Below are positions 56,883 to 64,000 of a stretch of DNA of 64,000 bases, in pieces (within the stretch, counting starts at the first letter, position 1; each line of letters starts with the position of its first letter). This stretch comes from Lomentospora prolificans (taxonomy: Eukaryota > Ascomycota > Sordariomycetes > Microascales > Microascaceae). Below the pieces are notes generated by a model. The model saw only the letters and a program-made list of their open reading frames with translations. It was not told the DNA's origin and searched no databases. Where the stretch lies: the NCBI GenBank assembly GCA_029532625.1, contig JARFXM010000003.1:2294001-2358000 (forward strand). The letters run 5' to 3'. The position numbers and the translations under genes were made by a program.

Positions 56883-58959
56883 TCAAGGTTGGGCAACCCA
56901 GACGATCTCGGGCCCTGTGAGCGCCTTATTCGCCACGTCGGCCGCACTCAGGCCGTTCTCTTCGCACACGACCGCCCATACGTGCCCATATAAATGCCCT
57001 GGTACATCCGCTGCTTCATCTCTAATTTCTGTAAATGTAAGGTCGCCGTAGGGCCCGAACCAGGCGACGTATCTCGCCTTCCCTTTTACTTTAAAGTCTA
57101 AGTTAACTGATGTGACCCGGCCTCCGTTGGGAGACGTCTCTTTGATTGATACTTGCAGGTGAGGAAGGGGCTTTTCAAATGAGGGACGGTCATCTGCCGA
57201 ACAAAAGGAAATATATCGTGAGTTAAGGAATGAGTATGCTAGCTTCGAGGGGAGCAGGGCTTCTCCAACAGCTGCAGTTGCAGTTTTGTTCTGCATCATG
57301 TTGATGAGGCCAGCTGCCCTGCTTTTGGCACCTAGTGCGGACGCCAACGCTGGGGCAAGCCAGACGTCGTCTTTGGCGGTGGTTGAGGCCATGAAGTCCA
57401 TGTAAACTCCAATCTCTAAGAGGATGAGGGTTAAGAGTGTGGAAAGAAATGACTCAACCGTGGCTAGTGGGAGGTTATACGCGCAGGGTTCTGGAAGGGG
57501 GACCTTGAAGTGCTGCAACGGGGTGGTTGCTATGGTGCGGTGGATATATGCCTGCGCAGAGATGGATGACAGGCTCTCCAATATGGTAGGCGGGAAGACG
57601 CCACGCCATTCACCTTCGATGAGGCGAGTGTAGCCGTATAGGAGCGTTTCGAGAAGGATGTTGTCTGTGAACTGGAGAAGCTGAAGGAACGATGCGGTTG
57701 GATTGGAAAGAGATTGTCCCCAATTATACGACATGATTGGACCACCCCCGGCCCGGAGCAAGAATGATTGATCAACGTGACCGATCTCGGGGATAGTGGA
57801 AAGAAGGCTTGTGTTGAGGAGACCTAGATTCAAGATCGAGCCGTGGACAGATGCGACCATGGAGTTGTTGACTGTAAGCTGGCCTCCCTGAGGAGCGTAT
57901 GGGGGAATAGTGCTTGGGGATGCCTTGCGGGCCTTTTCGACAAAGGCTTCATAAGTCTCGCCATCTAGTGGTCTACGCTCGGTCAACATTAAGCACAACC
58001 TCGAGGACATGGTCAGACTTACGCATTTATGCTTCCCACCATCCCCTTTTGGCAGTGTGAATCTGTTGGCTGAGCATCATAAAAGTATATGGGATCGGTA
58101 TCATTGAGCACGATAGAAAATCCCACGCCTGCGGAGAACGAATCGATTGGGACGAAGCCGCTTGAAAAGCCGCCCTTGAGGGGATGGCAAGGGTTTTTGA
58201 AAGTGGCTTGGACGACCGAGTTGTTCTAATCGTGTCAATACAGATACGGCGGACTTGAGAATGTCCGAATCTCAGATCGCGTACCTTTGGATGGAAGTGG
58301 AACTGTACAATAGTTCCAGCCAGCTGGTCTCGGATGTGGCTTGGAGAGAATTTCAACTCATCGCCTGCACCCACGTCGATGTTGAGAATACGTTGGCCCC
58401 CCCTTGGTATGTCGTCAATAGCCGAACTCTCCTCTACACTGGACGCTGCTACCCTGAAATCTGTAAAGAGGTCTCCGCCGGATGGGCTGGGCTGGTGTTA
58501 GGGATGTCAAGCAGGGTAATGTTAGGTACGGGAGACATACGGGTTGATGACTTGGACCATTCCCTGTTGACAGCTTCCAGCCTGACCGCTGTACACATAG
58601 GTGGGATCAGTCTCGTTTACAACGATCCTCCATGTCACCGGTGATAGGCCGTCTTCGGCAGACACGAAACCGGAGTGAAATCCATTTTCCAAGGGTTTGC
58701 ATGGGTCCTCAGCTGATGATTGAGTGACGGAGTGATCCTGAACGAGGAGTCAATATGATACGGACCAAAGAATACCGAAGGGAATCGGACATACGCCGGA
58801 ATAGAATGTGTATGTTATTACATCGCCGGATTTTGCAGATAGAGTTTCGGGCTTGAAGGCTAGGCCGCCCCGGGCAACTTCCACGGTGTGCTGGGCCGCT
58901 TTGGCGGCGGCGGGAAAGGCCGTGAGGAACCAGAGAATCCGTAACCGTGGGCGCGCCAT
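56883..58959 (-). CDS. Secreted protein with two degenerate cupredoxin domains and a C-terminal ferritin-like (Rds1-type) region
   Basis: Exons 58959-58795, 58737-58541, 58486-58285, 58225-58023 and 57972-56883, 618 residues. A signal peptide (about 22 residues, ending AAAKAA) is followed by cupredoxin domain 1 (VEVARGGLAFKPETLSAKSG, then DHSVTQSSAEDPC, then GMVQVINP) and, after a short linker, domain 2 (NIDVGAGDELKFSPSHI, then NNSVVQATFKNPC, then HCQKGMVGSINA). The layout matches fungal extracellular serine-rich cupredoxins, but copper ligands are partly lost: domain 1 has YSGQ and SCQQG where Cys and His are usual, domain 2 has Asn for the first His and YDAQ for the Cys. The C-terminal 360 residues have paired helices (NILLETLLYGYTRLIEG, ILLEIGVYMDFM, ALASALGAKSRAAGLINMM) and a beta-rich end (YVAWFGPYGDLTF) resembling Rds1-type ferritin-like proteins. 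That assignment is inference. Confidence 0.82.
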
Positions 58960-59531
58960 GTTTTCCTTTTGTTCGACAAAGAGTCCAGGAGACGTGAAAG
59001 ATGCCTGGGTCAGAACAGAAGGAGAAAACGACCAGGAAAAAAGAAGTTGAACTTGATGAGCTCAGTGAAAGGGATCGGCGACTAGATATTAGACGTGGCA
59101 TGGATCAACTTGGACGGCAGCCAACACTCAGATCCGTGATCCGCATGTCCGCAGCTTCGAGGGGAGGCAGGCAGTAAGCTCGTCCTCGTCCGGCTGCTAG
59201 TAACACATGGCTCAGACCCTCTCGCAAGTATTTATGGGGGTAGGGTAAGGGTTTTCCTTGTATCGAATGGCATCGCGCGAATAGAGTGAGACAAGGCCAG
59301 CTGGAGAAAACAGGTCGAGAAGCCAGTGCACACTTTGGGGGGATGTCCTTCGAGAAGGCGATGCCTGTGCCTGCCTCTGCTGTGGCCCCTCACGATGACG
59401 CAGACAGATTCCCTGTCTTAGTCCCCTCATTTTTCATTTTGTTTACCACCTTATTTCTGACTGTCTTTACAACATGGCAATTCGAGTTTATAGCAGTGGT
59501 TGGAGAAAAGCATGTTCTGGGTCCTGGATTT

Positions 59532-59545
59532 ACACACACACACAC
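59532..59545. repeat. (AC)7 microsatellite
   Basis: Seven perfect AC units in intergenic DNA. Confidence 0.85.
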
Positions 59546-60389
59546 GCGCCTGGCGAGATTACCCCGGATATTCCAAGCTTGGCAGTGCTTTGTGCCCTGG
59601 ATCGCGCGCAGATGGTTTATTTACCGGTGTATATTGCTCTCACGCGCTCTCCAGCAAGCTGCATTTTTTCTAAAGGGAACTTTTTGTTTGTCGGCCCTAC
59701 TGCTGATCTCTTTCTTCAACTGTTATTCCCCGCCTGCGTGTAATCTAAGACAGGAGGGCCCTTCAGCCGGATGGCACCGAGTTGTCGTCTTCGGTCTAGG
59801 TCGCCAGGCTGGCTGGCTTCCTTGGTCTCACCTTGTCTGACGTGGAGTTCTGAGAGAAAAACAAGCTCGACTCTATTTATACCAGCCGGGCCATCATTTT
59901 TAACCCAGAAACCTCATTCTAGCCACCAGGATTTGCGAAAAACGAAAATTTAGAGATGGAGGAATACGAAGGGCGGGACAACATGGCACGAATGAACACG
60001 GCAGTGTTGATGAAGGGCGGACAATACCCCCGACTTCAGCCACCATGCATGACCACCGGGCCCATGAGCTGGGGGAAGCCCGATGCCGCCAATGACGCGG
60101 CGGGAAAGCTGCGAGTTGGGGCTCGGCTGGGTGTACCACTCGGATCTCCGCCGATAAGCCTTTATCCGGGATATTATTGTGCGTCTAGGCGTGTGTTAAT
60201 GGCGCGATATCCGGGGTATGTGAAGATGTAATAATATCCATCTATGGACCGGGCATCCAGGCCGGCAAGTCTTTGTCGGAGCGGAGACTGGGGCCAAGCA
60301 TGAACGAGGTCTGAGGTGTAGGGCAGAGCTGAGTGAGCGAGAAGGGGTTGAGTGAGAGAGAGAGAGACAAGACAGAAGCATCTTTTACC

Positions 60390-60404
60390 GGGGGGGGGGG
60401 GGGG
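60390..60404. repeat. Poly(G) run, 15 nt
   Basis: Uninterrupted run of G about 455 bases upstream of the SUR7-family start codon. Poly(A) and poly(T) runs are common in this window, but this is the only long G/C homopolymer. Confidence 0.9.
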
Positions 60405-60858
60405 CTGGGCTGGTCAAGAGAAGCTGTGTGACGGGTGGTTTATTATTATCCGTTCTCGTTCGCCAGCATGGCCTGGCCTGGCGATTGACCGGCTTGTGCA
60501 ACGCCAGCCAGCGAGTCTTAATGAAAGAGCTGCTGGCCCAAAGAAACCCGGAACCACGGTTTCATGACGGCGGCGAAGCCATGAAACCGCCAGCAGATGA
60601 AGGGGCAACAGTGCATGGTTTGTACATTTCACCATTTTCTTTGCCATTTCTCAGCTGTTGACCGAAACACTTTCAATTGTTGGCTTTAACGGGTTGCTTC
60701 CCACCAAAATCGACTCGAAGCCGACGCATATCGCTTGCGATGAGCACCATCTTCTGTGTTCACGGCCCAGATGCGAGAAATCATCAACATCAACACCAAA
60801 AGAATAAAATAGAATCGCACACCGAAGCCGCCGAGAGGGTGAAATTTCGACTGCCACG

Positions 60859-62134
60859 ATGGGGTTAACAACTTTCTACAAGCTAATACCTTTCGTCCTG
60901 TCCACGCTAATCGCCGTTCTCCTCATCATCGTGCTCGTCGCCGGATCCTCACCGAGCACTCTACCAGGCTTATACCTCGTAAAGGCAAGCCCACCTCAAG
61001 CTTCAATTCCGCATGCTCCTTTGCTCGCGCTCCCGCTCCCGCGCAAACACATAACTAACACATCGCTCCGCAATCCAGGTCGATACCACAAACCTCCACT
61101 TGCCCTCCAAATTATCAACGTCCCAATACCTCACAGACCTCTCCCGAGTAACCGGCACAGACCTCACCGGCCAACCCTTCAACACCACCACGCTCGGCAT
61201 CTCCGACCTCTACACCATCCACATCTTCACCTGCTGCGCCCAGCCAGAGCATTGTTCCGCCCCCGCCCTCGGTCCGTCCTTCGACCCGCTCCTCCACCTG
61301 CGCCTGGGCGTCGGCGCCGTCGACAAGCTCTCCGACGATTTGGAGGATGCGCTGAGCCTGTACAAGTCCGCGTCGCCCATGCTGGGCGCCGTCTTCATCA
61401 TCGCCTTTGTGTGCGTGCTCTCGGCCCCGAGCATAACGCTACTGAGCCGGCGAGTGTACTTTGCCGGCTGGGTGGCTATGGTGCTGGCCGGCCTGAGCGC
61501 CGTGTTGCTCCTTGTCGGGTGCATCACCGGACGGGTCACCAGCCAGAAGCTGTCGAGGGCCCTCAACGATGGGTTTGAGGACCTCGGGATAACGGCTGAC
61601 GAAGGCGGGCTTTTGTTCCCCGCGTGGGCGGCTATCCCCGTGTGCTTTGCGAATACGCTTCTCATCTTTATCCGATCGAAGCAGGAATCTCCCCTGGATT
61701 TTATCGAAGAGAGGGAGAGGCTCCAAGAGAAGGAGAAGGGAAAAAAGGAAAAGGAAAGAGGAAAGGGGGAAGAGAAGAAGAGAATACTAGAGATTGAGAA
61801 AAAGGCCAAGGCGTCATCAGAAGACCACGGCTCAGGCGGTGAGTTTGGCACAAGCCACGATGGCGGCGTTTCGGACTGGGACCCGCACCAGGGCCGACTG
61901 ATGCTGGACGAGGGCCGAAATGAGCCCCTCATGGGCAGGGTGGTCAACGGAGGCGTAGGCTTCAGGGAGAGGGAGAATAGATGGGGAGAAGGCACCAGCA
62001 CAAGGCCGGATGTGGGTGGCGAGCCGCCCTACAGGACGTGGAGCGTGAGGCATCGCGATCCGGATGCGTGGTATGTCAACTACAGAGGCGTACAAACGGG
62101 GGAAATGCGCCGTTCCGAGACTATTCGGGATTAA
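60859..62134 (+). CDS. SUR7/PalI-family four-span plasma membrane protein
   Basis: Exon 1 starts at 60859 and exon 2 is 61079-62134, about 392 residues. The first membrane span (FVLSTLIAVLLIIVLVAGSS) is followed by an extracellular loop with the claudin-like cysteine cluster FTCCAQPEHCS. Three more spans follow (LGAVFIIAFVCVLSA, AGWVAMVLAGLSAVLLLVGC, FPAWAAIPVCFANTLLIFI). The cytosolic tail of 140 residues is highly charged Lys/Glu-rich at first (a probable coiled coil or single helix) and then polar. Family members include Sur7 of eisosomes and the ambient-pH sensor PalI/Rim9. This one has no clear subtype. The exon 1 end is ambiguous: a GT donor at 60979 or a GC donor at 60985 (AAG then GCAAGC) both stay in frame, differing by Val-Lys. 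The GC form gives LYLVKVDTTNL. Confidence 0.85.
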
Positions 62135-62319
62135 GATGTTTATTATTTTCTTTTTCTTTTCCTTGCTTTTTCCTTCTTCTTCCCCCCTGGATTAGAATAA
62201 TGATACTGGTTTGGGGCGTTTAAAAAACATCCATTGCTATCGAATTGGGCACGCGCGTAGAGCGACTGGGTAAAGCATTGTTAAAACACAGTCAAAAGAC
62301 CTCACAGGATGGATCAATC

Positions 62320-63951
62320 TCACTCCACCTCTCTCCACAGCGTCTCAAGCTGCACGATCCTGTCTCTCAAAACAGGGTCCAAGTTCGCCGACGCAAGCGC
62401 CCACCGGCTGATCTCCGTGGGATCCGGGCTCGTCGCCTGGTAGACTTCCCCGTAATTCGCCAGGTTCTTTTGCGCCTCCTCCCTCGCCGCGCCCAACTTC
62501 CGGAACACGGCGTCCCTGTGCCTCATGATGGAGTTGAAGTCGGACAGCGCCAACCTCGCGTCCGGGGCCCTCGACGCTTGCGACCAAAACAGCCTCACAC
62601 GTGGGCTGTAGAAATCGCACTTCCTCGGCGCAGGCACCATTGCGTCCCGATATGTCATGAAGATGGATAGCGGCGATCTGAAGACGACGTCGCGGGCGCA
62701 GTCGGAGCACGCGGAGAACTCTCCTGTGCCCGTCCACTTGTGACCCTCGGACGAAGGGATTGCGCCGGGGCAGGGAGGGGAGGTGGAGAGGTAGGACGCC
62801 GTGGAGAGAAAGATGGACGGCTCACCCTTTTCGGCGGCCTCTGAGATTTTCTTAATGTACTGGTCAAGACGCAGGTTCGCGCTGTTAAGTGCGCAGATGG
62901 TGCCCGGGCGAGGCGAATGAGTTCCCTCGATAAGGTAGTTGTCTAGGATCTTGATGGGGCGCACAAGAGAAGCCACGCAAGTCACGCAGAGAGCAAAGTC
63001 CCTAATGTCCGGAAGGGTGAACCAAGGCGTTCCAGGTTGGATGCCCGCCGGGTCACAGGGCGGATGGATCAAGACAGCCTCGGCCGCCCGCGTGAAGAGC
63101 TTCGGGTCGTCAAACTCTATCATAAGCCCAAAATTGACGGGTAGCTGCGGGTTCGCCCCGAACCCGCACACGATGCTCGGTTTCTGCGGCCGGCATTGCT
63201 CAAAGATGGTCTCCTGGTACTGCGTGCCTCCCGCCGCGTCGAGGTAGCATTCCTCACAGATGACCAGCCCCCGCGCGCGCACGTACTTTGGCCTGTACCA
63301 TTTCCTCGAGTTCACGGCGACTTCCTCGGTACCCGCGCACCGGGGCGCCTTTGTCCGCCTCAGGGCGGCAATGATGAACTCGTCGTAGTCCCCGGCTTCG
63401 CAGGCCATGCGCCTCGTAAAGGCATTCCCAATGTCGCAAAGGGCCATTTGCGTGGGCGGCTGTTTTACCGTCGCAACCGGAATGGAGCGCATGAAGCTCG
63501 ACGCCATGAGGTAGTCCTCGTAGCAGGCGTGACATGCGTCCAGACCGGCAGCTAGACGGTGCCATTCGAAGTCGTCGTCGGGCCCGACGGGGCTGGAGTA
63601 TTTACATGACTTTACACGGACACGGTGGGCGATGTGGTCCTCTAGCTTTTCTAAGATGGCAGGATCCGAGTGCCTTATCGTGTACTGCGAGACAAGCGAC
63701 TTGACTCTGGGAGTGTTAAAGTTGCAGTACCGGTCGGGGCCCGAGATGGTCTCGACGACGGGATAGAAGTGATCCTGTAGACCCGCAGGGATGATCCTGC
63801 GCTCAAAGCAGTTGGAGCAGGCATAGAAATCTGGAGTCTTCTCGAAGGCATACCACGTTGTGGCGTAGGAGATAGGGTAGGGGATGGGATCACGAGAGGG
63901 ACAGTGACGGAGGGGCGTCGAGGCGAAGATGGGCGAGGTAGCCGGATCCAT
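62320..63951 (-). CDS. Protein of unknown function with five Cys/Trp modules (C-W-CxxC-C)
   Basis: Single exon, 543 residues, no signal peptide or membrane span. I do not recognise the family. Five modules repeat along residues 17-445, each with one Cys, then a Trp, then a CxxC pair, then a last Cys: C17-W33-C45/C48-C76; C116-W130-C140/C143-C172; C205-W218-C232/C235-C262; C299-W310-C322/C325-C353; C394-W406-C415/C418-C445. The distance from CxxC to the last Cys is 27-29 residues every time. The last Cys is followed by a small or polar residue and then a hydrophobic one (CNF, CDI, CGF, CAL, CDF). Modules 1 and 5 are most alike (FYACSNC and FSACSDC; TPRVK and SPRVR after the last Cys). Four cysteines per module would suit a zinc site. 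The last 100 residues are helical and charged. The start is the first ATG after a stop-containing leader. Confidence 0.8.
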   Translation of the reverse strand: MDPATSPIFASTPLRHCPSRDPIPYPISYATTWYAFEKTPDFYACSNCFERRIIPAGLQDHFYPVVETISGPDRYCNFNTPRVKSLVSQYTIRHSDPAILEKLEDHIAHRVRVKSCKYSSPVGPDDDFEWHRLAAGLDACHACYEDYLMASSFMRSIPVATVKQPPTQMALCDIGNAFTRRMACEAGDYDEFIIAALRRTKAPRCAGTEEVAVNSRKWYRPKYVRARGLVICEECYLDAAGGTQYQETIFEQCRPQKPSIVCGFGANPQLPVNFGLMIEFDDPKLFTRAAEAVLIHPPCDPAGIQPGTPWFTLPDIRDFALCVTCVASLVRPIKILDNYLIEGTHSPRPGTICALNSANLRLDQYIKKISEAAEKGEPSIFLSTASYLSTSPPCPGAIPSSEGHKWTGTGEFSACSDCARDVVFRSPLSIFMTYRDAMVPAPRKCDFYSPRVRLFWSQASRAPDARLALSDFNSIMRHRDAVFRKLGAAREEAQKNLANYGEVYQATSPDPTEISRWALASANLDPVLRDRIVQLETLWREVE

Positions 63952-64000
63952 AGTGGTTAGATGCCCTCTGGGCGAGAGGCGATCGGACGAACGCAGAGCG

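Larger units (their letters stand above)
58960..60858. other. Intergenic region between divergent genes, with CA and G repeats
   Basis: Promoters of the cupredoxin/ferritin-like gene and the SUR7-family gene. It contains (AC)7 at 59532-59545 and a run of 15 G. No gene recognised; a 184-codon frame (59286-59840) has no motif. Confidence 0.55.

Overview
The window is nuclear DNA from a filamentous ascomycete (Pezizomycotina, most likely Sordariomycetes). It has short introns (about 50-85 nt) with GT..AG ends and CTAAC/CTGAC-like branch sites, intron-poor genes spaced by 0.4-5.5 kb, and long pyrimidine or purine tracts between genes. Several proteins have Sordariomycete-type relatives (a BLI-3 homologue, a carnitine carrier of the AcuH type, an AA9 polysaccharide monooxygenase). 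I support 24 protein-coding genes, nearly all rebuilt by hand-splicing. I found no convincing tRNA or rRNA gene, CRISPR array or intact transposon.

Layout. 0-10 kb: a membrane-spanning SH3 protein, the mitochondrial carnitine/acylcarnitine carrier and a large histidine-phosphatase protein. 12-19 kb: GPI transamidase catalytic subunit Gpi8, the TFIIIC subunit Sfc9/TFIIIC90 (reading frame broken at a run of nine C) and a His-rich zinc transporter of the ZnT5/ZnT7/Msc2 type. 20-32 kb is dense with conserved cell-biology genes: Alg1 (N-glycan assembly), Ubc7 (ER-associated degradation E2), Snu23 (tri-snRNP), Dph5 (diphthamide), a BLI-3-like flavin-fold protein, a small CoA-binding Rossmann protein, a SAM methyltransferase and the essential myosin light chain Cdc4. 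32-37 kb: a Zn2Cys6 regulator convergent with a DHA2 drug-type exporter. 38-47 kb: an M3 oligopeptidase of the Prd1 type, the survivin-like chromosomal passenger protein Bir1 and a second MFS transporter.

From 47.3 to 52.8 kb I see no gene. The last 11 kb is more accessory: an F-box protein, a secreted AA9 LPMO, a secreted protein with two degenerate cupredoxin domains and a ferritin-like region, a SUR7/PalI-family four-span membrane protein, and a 543-residue protein of unknown function built from five regularly spaced Cys/Trp modules.

Most neighbours are unrelated housekeeping genes and no large pathway cluster is evident. The one plausible regulator-target pair is the Zn2Cys6 factor with the DHA2 exporter. 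Gpi8, Alg1 and Ubc7 all act at the ER but are not contiguous. The most unusual items are the five-module Cys protein, the cupredoxin/ferritin-like fusion, the Sfc9 frame break and the acid-free ATG-less leader in front of the Prd1-like peptidase. A further technical point is that several first coding exons are tiny (14, 15 and 35 nt) and easily missed by gene finders.
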